From: Streptomyces sp. CBMA29
GTDB lineage: Bacteria; Actinomycetota; Actinomycetes; Streptomycetales; Streptomycetaceae
Length of the DNA: 38,197 nucleotides
NCBI RefSeq assembly: GCF_014596445.1
Contig: NZ_MECL01000029.1
Location: 1-38,197, forward strand
Direction: 5' to 3'
The stretch's first letter is position 1, and every line of letters starts with the position of its first letter. Shown here in pieces: positions 1-7,636 of the stretch. Under the pieces are notes generated by a model. The model did no database searches. It was given only the letters and a program-made list of their open reading frames with translations, and was not told the origin of the DNA. The position numbers and the translations under genes were made by a program.

Positions 1-1
1 G

Positions 2-1189
2 GCGCAGCAGGAGTCCGGCACCTTCCGCGTGCGGCTCGCCGGGCTCGGCCCCGACGAGCGGCCGGCCGAACTGCTGGGCGTGGTACGGCTCCAGGTCGCC
101 CGGGTGCTCGGTCACCCGTCGGGCGAGCACGTCGACCCGGACCGCGAACTGTCCACCCTCGGCTTCGACTCGCTGTCCGCCGTCGAACTGTCCACCACGC
201 TCAGCGCCGTCACCGGCATCGCGCTGCCCAGCACCCTGGTCTTCGACCACGCCAGCGTCGACGCGCTCGCCGCCCACCTCGACCGCGAACTCGGCGACAC
301 CGCCACGGGATCGCCCGCACCGGCGGCGCCCGCCGTGCGCTCCGCCGAGGGCCTGAGCGGCCTGTTCGAACGCGCCGTGGAACTCGGCCGGGGCGAGGAG
401 GCGCACGACCTGCTCGCCCGGTTCGCCGACTACCGCGCCCAGTTCACCACCACCGCCGAACTGACCCGCCCCCTGCGGACGGTGAAGCTCGCCGACGGCC
501 CGGACGAGCCGCTGCTGATCTGCTTCCCGACCTTCATCTGGCGGCAGAACTTCCACCAGTACGCGCGGTTCGCCGCCGGCCTCGGCGGACGGCGCGCCAC
601 CACCGTCGTGGGCCTGCCCGGCTTCGTGTCCGGCGAGGAACTGCCCTTCTGCGTCGACGCGTTGACCGAGGCGCTGGCGCAGGCGGCCCAACAGGCCGCC
701 GGGGGACGGCGGTTCGCGGTCCTCGGATACTCCGGCGGCGGCAACATCGCCGCCGTCACCGCGGCCCGGCTGGCGGCGGACGGCCACGCCCCGGCCGGAC
801 TCGTACTCATCGACACACCGACCTGGGGCGGCGGGCACGGGCTCGGCGCCGACTGGACGGACACCTTGCAGAACTCGCTGCGCGAGCGCCGGGAGGTCGT
901 GGAGACCTCCGCCGACGACGCGGGCGAGGCATGGCTGACCGCCCGCGCCCGCTACGCCGGGTTCGACTACGGCCTCGACACCCTCGCCGCGCCCACGCTG
1001 CTGGTACGGGCGAGCGAACCCATCGGCGGCCACCAGGGCGGTGCGGCCGAGGGCTGGCGGGTCGACTGGGCGCTGCCGCACGACACCGTCGACGTGCCGG
1101 GCGACCACTTCTCGATGATCGAGGCCGAGCACGCCGCCGCCACGGCGGCGGCCGTGGACGACTGGCTGTCTGCCCTCGACCCCGACTGA
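2..1189 (+). CDS. Type I polyketide synthase, C-terminal end (ACP and thioesterase), 5' truncated
   Basis: This is the 3' end of a modular polyketide synthase gene; the reading frame is open from base 2, so the rest of the protein lies outside the window. Numbering from the GTG at 29, an acyl carrier protein domain spans about residues 12-86, with the phosphopantetheine serine Ser48 in the motif LGFDSLS. After an Ala/Pro-rich linker (about 92-105) comes an alpha/beta-hydrolase thioesterase (about 155-382). It has the nucleophile elbow GYSGG with Ser235, a probable Asp262 (IDTP) and the catalytic His360 in GDHF. A terminal TE marks the last module: it releases the full-length chain by hydrolysis or macrocyclisation. 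Which of the two cannot be read from the sequence. The type II TE downstream fits the same pathway. Confidence 0.95.
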   Translation, partial: AQQESGTFRVRLAGLGPDERPAELLGVVRLQVARVLGHPSGEHVDPDRELSTLGFDSLSAVELSTTLSAVTGIALPSTLVFDHASVDALAAHLDRELGDTATGSPAPAAPAVRSAEGLSGLFERAVELGRGEEAHDLLARFADYRAQFTTTAELTRPLRTVKLADGPDEPLLICFPTFIWRQNFHQYARFAAGLGGRRATTVVGLPGFVSGEELPFCVDALTEALAQAAQQAAGGRRFAVLGYSGGGNIAAVTAARLAADGHAPAGLVLIDTPTWGGGHGLGADWTDTLQNSLRERREVVETSADDAGEAWLTARARYAGFDYGLDTLAAPTLLVRASEPIGGHQGGAAEGWRVDWALPHDTVDVPGDHFSMIEAEHAAATAAAVDDWLSALDPD

Positions 1190-1233
1190 CACGCCCGCGG
1201 CGCCGGCCGGAAAGACCTCCTGCCGACGCCGCG

Positions 1234-1281
1234 CCCGGGTCCCGATCCGGTACGCGGGGCGCCACCCGGGTCCCGATCCGG
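1234..1281. repeat. Two direct 17-bp repeats in the PKS-TEII intergenic region
   Basis: The 17-mer CCCGGGTCCCGATCCGG occurs at 1234-1250 and 1265-1281, a 31-bp period. It lies in the 208-bp gap between the PKS stop and the type II thioesterase. No convincing promoter is seen there. It may be a small duplication or part of a leader structure. Confidence 0.6.
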
Positions 1282-1397
1282 CGCGCAGGCCCCGTGCGCG
1301 CGCCACGGGAGACCTGGCCGGACCCGGCATCCGCCCCGTACGCCCACCGCTCCATCCGTCGTCGCCGAACCGGCCCGGCGGCGCTGAGGAGGAAACC

Positions 1398-2171
1398 ATG
1401 ACCGCCTGGGACCTGAACACCGGTCCGTGGATCACCCGTTACACGCCCGCGGCGCCCGGTCCCGGCGCGGTGCAGCTCGTCTGCCTGCCGCACGCCGGGG
1501 GATCGGCGACCTTCTTCAAGCCGCTGAGCGCGCACATGCCGCCGGGCGTGGAGGTGCTGGCCGCCCAGTACCCCGGGCGGCAGGAACGGCGCAACGAGCC
1601 CTGCACCGAGGACATCGGACGCCTCGCCGACGCCGTCGCCGACGCGCTCGGGCACCTCCCCGACACCGCTGAGCTGGCGCTCTTCGGGCACAGCATGGGC
1701 GCCCTGGTCGGCTGGGAAGTGGCCCGCCGCCTGGAGGCGGGCGGCAGGACCCGCCCCGTGGCGCTGATCGCCTCCGGGCGGGGAGCGCCCGCCGTGCACC
1801 GCAACGCACACCTCGGCCGCCGCAGCGACGCCGAACTCGTCGCCGACCTCACCGCGTTGAGCGGCACCGAGGGCGCACTGCTCGCGGACCCCGGGATACT
1901 CGCCATGGTGCTGCCGGTGCTGCGCGGTGACTACCGGGCGCTGGACGCCTTCGCCTACCGTCCCGGCGTACCGCTGCGCTGCCCGATCAGCGTGTTCCTC
2001 GGCGAGGACGACCCCTGGGCGCGCGGTGCGGACGCCGAGGGCTGGCGCCGGGAGACCACGGGCGGGACGTCCTTCCGGCGCTTTCCCGGCGGCCACTTCT
2101 ACCTGGCCGAGCAGTGGCCCGCCGTGGCCACGGCCGTCGCCGCCTGCCTCGGCCGGGTCCCCGCCTCATGA
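1398..2171 (+). CDS. Type II (editing) thioesterase
   Basis: A stand-alone alpha/beta-hydrolase of the TEII/GrsT family, which removes aberrant or stalled acyl groups from carrier proteins of polyketide or peptide synthases. The 257-residue length is typical. The family's N-terminal PHAGG motif is at 31-35, the nucleophile Ser99 sits in GHSMG, Asp204/205 in GEDDPW and the catalytic His233 in GGHFYL. The ATG start is preceded by a strong ribosome-binding site (GAGGAGG) a few bases upstream, which fixes the start. It lies directly downstream of the terminal PKS gene in the same direction, so it probably serves that synthase. Confidence 0.95.
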   Translation: MTAWDLNTGPWITRYTPAAPGPGAVQLVCLPHAGGSATFFKPLSAHMPPGVEVLAAQYPGRQERRNEPCTEDIGRLADAVADALGHLPDTAELALFGHSMGALVGWEVARRLEAGGRTRPVALIASGRGAPAVHRNAHLGRRSDAELVADLTALSGTEGALLADPGILAMVLPVLRGDYRALDAFAYRPGVPLRCPISVFLGEDDPWARGADAEGWRRETTGGTSFRRFPGGHFYLAEQWPAVATAVAACLGRVPAS

Positions 2172-2322
2172 GCCGGCCGCCCGGCCCGGCCGCGGACCCC
2201 GACCGCCGCCCGTACGCGCGACGACCGGCCCGGTCCGAGGCCCCGGCATGAGGCCCGGCCGAGGACCCCGCCCGGAGCCGTACCCCAGGGCATCCATCAG
2301 GAAAGGAACGTGAGAGGACACC

Positions 2323-3795
2323 ATGGTCGGAACATCCACGCGGCCCACGGGACCCAGCGGACCCACCGGACCCGTCGCCGGAGGCCGCGCCGTCGTGCTC
2401 GGCGCGGGCATGGCCGGAATGCTGGCGGCCGTCGCGCTGCTGCGCCACGTCGACACCGTCACGGTGCTGGACCGGGACCGGCTGCCCGAGGGGCCCGACC
2501 CGCGCCGTGGTGTCCCGCAGGCCAAGCACACGCACGTCCTGTGGTCCGGCGGCGCGCGGCTCATGGAATCGCTGCTGCCCGGCACCGTAGACCGGCTGCT
2601 CGCCGACGGCGCCCACCGGATTCGGCTGCCCGAGGACCTGGTCTCGCTCACCGCCTACGGCTGGCAACAGCGCATGCCCGAGACGCAGTTCATGATCGCG
2701 GCAAGCCGGCCGCTGCTCGACTGGACCGTGCGGGACCAGGCGCTGCGCGACAAGCGGATCACCGTGCTCGCCGACACCGACATCATCGGCCTGCGCGGCG
2801 ACGCCGACCGGATCACCGGCGTCACCTACAAGCCGCGTACCGGCGGCGGGATGTCGGTCGTCGAGGCGGACATCGTCGTGGACGCCACCGGCCGCGGCTC
2901 CCCGATGAAGCGCTGGCTCGGCGTGCTGGGCCTGCCGCCGGTCCAGGAGGACGTCATCGACTCCGGCATGGCCTACGCCACCCGGATCTTCGCCGCACCC
3001 GAGGGCGCCCGCGGACCTTTCCCGCTGGTCAGCGTCTACGCCGACCACCGCGCCGGGGTGCCGGGCCGCAACGGCATCCTGCTGCCGATCGAGCGGGGAC
3101 GCTGGATGGTCACCCTCTCCGGGACCCGCGGCGCCGAACCGCCCGGCAGCGAAGCGGGGTTCGGCGACTACCTGGACTCCCTGCGCCACCCGCTGATCTC
3201 CCAACTGCTGCGCCACGCGGAGCCGTTGACCCCCGTGCAGGCGTCCCGTTCGACCGCCAACCGTCGGCTCTTCTACGAACGCTTGGTGCGCTGGCCCGAC
3301 GGGCTCGCGGTCGTCGGCGACGCCGTCGCCGCGTTCAACCCGGTCTACGGACACGGCATGAGCAGCGCCGCTCTGGCCGCCGCCGCACTCGACCGGACGC
3401 TGACCGAGTGCGGCGGCCTGGTCCCCGGCGCGGCGCAGGCCGTGCAGCGCGCGGTCGGCGCGGTCGTCGACACGCCCTGGATACTCGCCACGTCGCAGGA
3501 CGTCTGCTACCCCGACGTGCAGACCAGGTCCGAGGACCCGCGGCTGACCCGTTACGCCGCCGAACGCCGCCGCCAGGCCGACACGATCGGCGAGGCGGCG
3601 CTGCTCGACCCCGTCGTCTGCTCCGCCGCGCTGCTGGTCAACACCCTGTCGGGCGAGGCCGACGCGCTCGGCGCGCCGGACGTCCAGGCCGCGCTCGCCG
3701 CCGTCGTCGGCACGGTCGCACCCGCGGAACCCACCCTGTCCGCCGCCGAGTGGCGCGCCGTGACCGCCGACGACCGTGCGGAAGCCGTATCTTGA
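2323..3795 (+). CDS. FAD-dependent monooxygenase (epoxidase/hydroxylase type)
   Basis: A 490-residue flavoprotein with an N-terminal Rossmann FAD motif (VVLGAGMAG, Gly27-Gly29-Gly32), followed by an ERDRLPxGPxPRRGVPQ-like stretch (about 52-66). The second FAD-binding GD motif is at about 327-333 (GLAVVGDA), followed by NPVYGHGM. The RRGVPQ..H.H block after the FAD fold is characteristic, as I recall it, of the MonCI/Lsd18 group of polyketide epoxidases and related geranylgeranyl-reductase-like oxidoreductases. It is probably a tailoring enzyme acting on the released or nascent polyketide; epoxidation is inference. The start is ATG 2323 with a GAGAGGA site 4 bases upstream. Its stop codon overlaps the -35 element of the next promoter. 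Confidence 0.85.
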   Translation: MVGTSTRPTGPSGPTGPVAGGRAVVLGAGMAGMLAAVALLRHVDTVTVLDRDRLPEGPDPRRGVPQAKHTHVLWSGGARLMESLLPGTVDRLLADGAHRIRLPEDLVSLTAYGWQQRMPETQFMIAASRPLLDWTVRDQALRDKRITVLADTDIIGLRGDADRITGVTYKPRTGGGMSVVEADIVVDATGRGSPMKRWLGVLGLPPVQEDVIDSGMAYATRIFAAPEGARGPFPLVSVYADHRAGVPGRNGILLPIERGRWMVTLSGTRGAEPPGSEAGFGDYLDSLRHPLISQLLRHAEPLTPVQASRSTANRRLFYERLVRWPDGLAVVGDAVAAFNPVYGHGMSSAALAAAALDRTLTECGGLVPGAAQAVQRAVGAVVDTPWILATSQDVCYPDVQTRSEDPRLTRYAAERRRQADTIGEAALLDPVVCSAALLVNTLSGEADALGAPDVQAALAAVVGTVAPAEPTLSAAEWRAVTADDRAEAVS

Positions 3796-3825
3796 CGTTA
3801 CATTGATGACTGAAACGAGTAGCGG
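3792..3825 (+). promoter_or_regulatory. Candidate promoter and operator of the MarR-exporter pair
   Basis: A TTGACG -35-like hexamer (3792-3797) overlaps the stop codon of the monooxygenase gene. No clean -10 is visible; ACGAGT (3815-3820) has the right spacing. The -35/spacer is covered by an imperfect inverted repeat, GTTACATTGATGACTGAAAC (3797-3816), with 7 of 10 half-site positions symmetric. Such a repeat just upstream of a MarR-type gene is the expected place for autorepression. Confidence 0.4.
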
Positions 3826-3854
3826 GTACAGCAACAACGAGAAGGTTCCGTACG

Positions 3855-4406
3855 ATGGCAGACATGACCGGTCCGGATCCTGACCCCACACCCCAACCCC
3901 TCGGCCAGGGCGGGGAGTCGAGGCCGGGCCCGGACGTCGAGGCGTGGATGGAACGCGTCACGTCCTGGTTCATGAGCCAGGCCGGATGGCCGCCGATCAT
4001 GGGGCGGACGGTGGCCTGGCTCATGGTCAGCGAGCCGCCGGCCCAGACCCCCGCGCAGATCGCGCAGGCGGTCCAGGCCAGCCGGGCGTCCCTGACCACC
4101 ACGCTGAAACTGCTGACCGAGGCGCGGATGGTGCAGGCCGTCACCCGGGCCGGTCAGCGCTCGACCTACTACCAGATCACCGAGGACGCCTGGTCGGGCG
4201 TGCTCAAACGACGGCTGGAGAGTCTGACGTCCTTCGTGGACATCACCGGCGAGGGGCTGGCGCTGTTCCCGGAGGACTCGGAACGGGCCGGGCGCGTGCG
4301 GGCGGCCCACCGGCTGTTCGCGTGGCTCGACTCCGAGGCCGACCCCATGTGGAAGCGCTGGGACGCGGTGAACACCGACGGCCCGGCCGATGTCCCCGAG
4401 ACCTAG
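3855..4406 (+). CDS. MarR/GbsR-like winged-helix transcriptional regulator
   Basis: A 183-residue predicted DNA-binding protein. After a Pro-rich, probably disordered N-terminus (about 1-27) comes a helical segment. A winged helix-turn-helix follows (about residues 65-110): TPAQIAQAVQASRASLTTTL is the HTH and the GQRSTYYQIT stretch the wing. A C-terminal helical dimerisation part follows. The layout matches MarR-family and GbsR-like regulators, which often repress an adjacent efflux gene until a ligand binds. An ATG start with GAGAAGG 9 bases upstream is well supported. The exporter gene begins only 10 bases after its stop, so the two are probably one operon, controlled at the inverted repeat around 3797-3816. 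The natural inducer is presumably the pathway product. Confidence 0.85.
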   Translation: MADMTGPDPDPTPQPLGQGGESRPGPDVEAWMERVTSWFMSQAGWPPIMGRTVAWLMVSEPPAQTPAQIAQAVQASRASLTTTLKLLTEARMVQAVTRAGQRSTYYQITEDAWSGVLKRRLESLTSFVDITGEGLALFPEDSERAGRVRAAHRLFAWLDSEADPMWKRWDAVNTDGPADVPET

Positions 4407-4416
4407 GAGCGGCGGA

Positions 4417-6009
4417 ATGAGCAGCACGGAGACCAGGAAATGGTGGGCACTCGGGGCGATCGGGTTAAGCCTGCTGGCCGTCGGCGTCGACTCGACCATC
4501 CTCAACGTCGCCGTCCCCACGATCAGCAGTGACCTCGGCGCCTCGACCAGCCAACTCCAGTGGATCGTCGACAGTTTCACGCTGGTCCTGGCCGCGGTCC
4601 TGCTGCCCGCGGGCCTGCTGGGTGACAAATACGGCCGCAAGAAATTCCTGCTCGCCGCGCTGATCCTGTTCGGCGTCGCCTCGCTCGCCTGCGCCTACTC
4701 CAGCACGGCGACCGAACTGATCGCCTCCCGCGCGTTGTTGGGCCTGGCGGGCGCCTTCCTCGTGCCGCTGAGCACATCGGTGCTGCTCAACATCTTCGAG
4801 AGCGAGGAGGAGCGCACCAAGGCCATCACGGTCGTGGCGATCTCCACCATGCTCGGCCTGCCGCTCGGCCCGATCGTCGGCGGCGCGCTGCTCAACCACT
4901 TCTGGTGGGGCTCGGTCTTCCTGGTCAACGTGCCGCTCGTGGCGCTCGGCAGCTTCGCGGTCGCGAAACTGGTCCCCGAGTCCCGCGGCAACGCGGGCAT
5001 CGGCATCGACTACGTGGGCGTCCTGATCTCCAGCCTCGGCCTGACGGCGATCACCTACGGCACGATCGAGGCCGGTGTACGCGGCTGGGGCGACACGGTG
5101 GTGGTGCTGGCGATCGTCGGCGGCGCCCTGGCCCTGGTGCTGTTCACCTTCTGGGAGCGCCGGGTCACCGCCGCGGGCGGCAGCCCGCTGGTGGACCTCG
5201 AACTGTTCCGCAGCCGCGGCTTCGTGTGGGGCTCGGTCCTCGCCACCGTCGTCAGCTTCGCGATGTTCGGCCTGATCTTCGCCCTCCCGCAGTACTACCA
5301 GGCGGTGCTCGGGACCGACGCGCTCGGCACCGGCCTGCGACTGCTGCCGCTGATCGGCGGCCTGCTGGTCGGCGCCAGTGTCATCAACAAGCTGCCCGCG
5401 CAGCTCGGTCCGCGCGCCGTTCCGGCGCTCGGTTTCGTGCTGATGGGCGTCGGCCTGTTCATCGGCATGGCCACCTCGACCACCTCCGGCTACGGGTTCA
5501 TCGCCATCTGGCTCACGATCATCGGCGCCGGACTCGGCATGTCCCTGACCCGGACGATGGCGGCGGCCCTCAACTCGCTGTCCAAGGAACGCAGCGGCGT
5601 CGGGTCGGCGTTCACCCAGGCGGTACGGCAGGTCGGCGGCGCGATCGGCGTGGCCGTGCTCGGCTCCGCGGCCAACACCACGTACCGCGGCCATCTGGAC
5701 CTCGGGCAGTCGCCCCAGCAGATCCAGGACGCCGCCGGTCGCAGCCCCGCGGCGGGCGTCGCCGTGGCGGCCAAGCTCAAGAGCCAGACCGTTCTCGACG
5801 CCGTCCGCGACGCGTTCGTCATCGCGATGCACACCGTGCTGCTGGCCTGCGGCGTCATCGTCGTCGTCGCGGCCGTCCTGGCCCTGGTGTTCCTGCCCAA
5901 GCGCGCCGCCCTGCCGCAGGACGGCGACGACACGGCGGCGTCCGCCGCCTCCGAGGGCGGAGACCCGGGCGGCCCGCCGCCCGGCCGCGCCTCCGGCTCC
6001 CTCGCCTGA
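4417..6009 (+). CDS. MFS drug exporter, DHA2 (EmrB/QacA) family, 14 TM
   Basis: A 530-residue proton-driven multidrug exporter of the inner membrane. From ATG 4417 the protein shows the DHA2 TM1 motif VDSTILNVAVP (Asp25), motif A GLLGDKYGRKK (about 67-77) between TM2 and TM3, and motif C LGLPLGPIVGG (about 146-156) in TM5. Fourteen hydrophobic segments follow, ending in a Pro/Gly-rich tail. An in-frame ATG at 4390 exists, but 4417 has AGGAG 7 bases upstream and does not overlap the regulator gene, so it is preferred. It is paired with the MarR-like gene and sits inside the biosynthetic region. It is therefore the likely self-resistance/export pump for the product. Confidence 0.92.
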   Translation: MSSTETRKWWALGAIGLSLLAVGVDSTILNVAVPTISSDLGASTSQLQWIVDSFTLVLAAVLLPAGLLGDKYGRKKFLLAALILFGVASLACAYSSTATELIASRALLGLAGAFLVPLSTSVLLNIFESEEERTKAITVVAISTMLGLPLGPIVGGALLNHFWWGSVFLVNVPLVALGSFAVAKLVPESRGNAGIGIDYVGVLISSLGLTAITYGTIEAGVRGWGDTVVVLAIVGGALALVLFTFWERRVTAAGGSPLVDLELFRSRGFVWGSVLATVVSFAMFGLIFALPQYYQAVLGTDALGTGLRLLPLIGGLLVGASVINKLPAQLGPRAVPALGFVLMGVGLFIGMATSTTSGYGFIAIWLTIIGAGLGMSLTRTMAAALNSLSKERSGVGSAFTQAVRQVGGAIGVAVLGSAANTTYRGHLDLGQSPQQIQDAAGRSPAAGVAVAAKLKSQTVLDAVRDAFVIAMHTVLLACGVIVVVAAVLALVFLPKRAALPQDGDDTAASAASEGGDPGGPPPGRASGSLA

Positions 6010-6036
6010 CGCCTGACGCCTGTTGTCCACCGGATT

Positions 6037-6075
6037 GGCCCGCCGCCGAGCCCTCAAGGGGCGGCGGCCGGGCCC
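6037..6075. terminator. Bidirectional hairpin terminator between convergent genes
   Basis: GGCCCGCCGCC and GGCGGC..GGGCC form a strong GC stem with a small bulge, in the 77-bp space between the convergent exporter and dipeptidase genes. There is no U-tract, as is common for Streptomyces terminators. Confidence 0.6.
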
Positions 6076-6086
6076 CGGCTCAGGGA

Positions 6087-6917
6087 TCAGCTCAGCGACG
6101 ACCACGCGATGGGGAAGTCGAAGTAGGTGTCCGGGTAGGGCTCGTTGTCGAGGGTGTAGTGCCACCACTCGACCGGCAGGTTGGTGAAACCGGCGGCTTC
6201 CATCGCGTTCTTGAGGGTCAGCCGGTTGGCCAGTTGGACGCCGGTGATCCGCGGGTCCAGGGTGTTCGCGAGGGTGTCGAAGCAGTCGAAGCCGGTCCCC
6301 ATGTCGATCGAGTTGTCGGGGAAGCGGTCGGCCCGGACGCCGTAGCACGGGGTCAGCGGCTCGCCGGGGACGTAGGCGCGGGTCTTGGCGGCCGGGAGCC
6401 TGACGATGGTGAGGTCCATCGTGCTGCCCCGGCTGTGGCCGGACTTCGCCGCGATGTAGCCGTCGGTGAACAGATCGGCCTTGTTCTCGTCCGGGTAGAA
6501 CTCACCCTTCATTTTCTGGTCCTTCAGATCCTCCGCCCAGCGCACGAAGTGGTCGACGGCGCGCTGGGGGCGGTAGCAGTCGTAGACCTTCAGCGAATAC
6601 CCGGTTTTCAGCAGTGCGCGCTGGACCTTGTGGAGTGCCAGTGCCGCCGGGCGGGTGAGAACGCACATCGGCTGGACGTAACCGTCCACCGGCGCTCCGA
6701 CGAAGTCGTGCGGGGTGGCGTAACGAATTTCCTGGATGATCGAGTGGTCGACCGAGCTGAGGGCGACGAACCCGGCCGGTGCCTTCACCTCGTCCGCGAC
6801 CGCCGCGGGGGCTGAGAGGACCAGGGTCGACGCTATGGTGACCAGCGCGAGTAAAAGCGCGCGCGGCGTCATGGATTGTGCGGTGCGTGACATGCGTGAA
6901 GGTATACCAGCCTGCAT
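6087..6917 (-). CDS. Secreted D-alanyl-D-alanine dipeptidase (VanX-like, M15D)
   Basis: A zinc peptidase predicted to hydrolyse D-Ala-D-Ala outside the cytoplasm. The N-terminus has a signal peptide (hydrophobic core about 17-38, probable AxA cleavage near residue 41). The VanX signature is complete: Arg116 in YRPQRA, zinc ligands His161 and Asp168 in SGHSRGSTMD, catalytic Glu250 and zinc ligand His253 in EWWH. These align one-to-one with VanX Arg71, His116, Asp123, Glu181 and His184, with about 24 extra residues between Asp168 and Glu250. Unlike cytoplasmic VanX of vancomycin resistance this form is exported, so peptidoglycan turnover is as likely a role. ATGs at 6893 and 6872 are possible starts; none has a clear ribosome-binding site. 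Confidence 0.88.
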   Translation of the reverse strand: MQAGIPSRMSRTAQSMTPRALLLALVTIASTLVLSAPAAVADEVKAPAGFVALSSVDHSIIQEIRYATPHDFVGAPVDGYVQPMCVLTRPAALALHKVQRALLKTGYSLKVYDCYRPQRAVDHFVRWAEDLKDQKMKGEFYPDENKADLFTDGYIAAKSGHSRGSTMDLTIVRLPAAKTRAYVPGEPLTPCYGVRADRFPDNSIDMGTGFDCFDTLANTLDPRITGVQLANRLTLKNAMEAAGFTNLPVEWWHYTLDNEPYPDTYFDFPIAWSSLS

Positions 6918-7015
6918 ACGAGCCGATCAATGATGCGAGACTCTTCGGCAATCGCGTGGGGTATGTCGAAATATCGGGTCGTGACTTTCGAATTCGTAAC
7001 GGAGGAGGACTTCTC

Positions 7016-7585
7016 ATGCGCAAGGTGACCTATTCGATGAACGTCTCACTCGACGGTTACATCGTAGGGCCGGACGGCGACTTCAACTGGACGGAGCCGG
7101 ACCCGGACGTCTTTCGCTCCTGGATCGACGAGATCCGACAACTCGACGTCTACCTGCTGGGACGGCGGCTGTACGAGACGATGCTGTACTGGGAGACCGC
7201 CGACCACGATCCGCCGCTGGACGCCGCCCAACGCGAATGGGCCGCGCTCTGGAAGCCGCTGCCCAAGGTGGTGTTCTCCACCACGCTGTCCGCGGTGGAG
7301 GGTCATGCCCGGCTGGCCTCCGGCGACCTGACGGGGGAGATCGAACGGCTGCGGGGCGAGCCGGGGGAGGGCAACATCGCGATCGGCGGCGCGACGCTCG
7401 CCGCCCAGGCCGCCGCGGCGGGCCTGATCGACGAGTACCGGGCCCGGGTCTACCCGGTACTCGTCGGCGGCGGCGTCCCGTTCTTCCCCCGGGACGAGCA
7501 CCGGGTGGACCTCGAACTCGTCGAGACCCGCGCGTTCAGCTCCAGCGTCCTCTACCAGCGCTACCGCGTGGCGCGCCGGGCGTGA
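7016..7585 (+). CDS. Dihydrofolate-reductase-fold protein (RibD C-terminal family)
   Basis: A 189-residue single-domain protein of the RibD-C/DHFR-like superfamily, typical NADPH-binding reductases of unknown substrate in actinobacteria. The N-terminal strand and MNVSLDGYI motif (about 8-16), the LLGRRLYETM motif (about 43-52) and the IAIGGATLAAQAAAAGLIDEYRARVYPVLVGGGVPFF region (about 123-159; shown in parts) are characteristic. The start is fixed by a near-perfect Shine-Dalgarno sequence, GGAGGAGG, 7 bases before ATG 7016. It stands alone between two minus-strand units. No pathway role is evident. Confidence 0.85.
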   Translation: MRKVTYSMNVSLDGYIVGPDGDFNWTEPDPDVFRSWIDEIRQLDVYLLGRRLYETMLYWETADHDPPLDAAQREWAALWKPLPKVVFSTTLSAVEGHARLASGDLTGEIERLRGEPGEGNIAIGGATLAAQAAAAGLIDEYRARVYPVLVGGGVPFFPRDEHRVDLELVETRAFSSSVLYQRYRVARRA

Positions 7586-7623
7586 GCAGGCTCCCGCGCA
7601 GGGCGTGAGCCGCGTCCCGCGCG
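7578..7623. repeat. 23-bp tandem duplication spanning a stop codon
   Basis: Two imperfect 23-bp units (7578-7600 and 7601-7623) both begin GGGCGTGAGC. The first contains the last codons and TGA of the DHFR-fold gene. The second repeats them in the short convergent gap before the ABC permease end. Confidence 0.6.
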
Positions 7624-7636
7624 GGGCGTTGTACGG

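Noticed and set aside
1987..3891. A 634-codon open frame on the minus strand opposite the monooxygenase gene
   Set aside because: Shadow frame caused by high GC. The plus-strand gene has motifs, start signal and codon bias.
4465..6348. A 627-codon minus-strand frame opposite the exporter
   Set aside because: Its composition is Gln/Asp/Arg-rich nonsense typical of antisense frames and has no recognisable domain.
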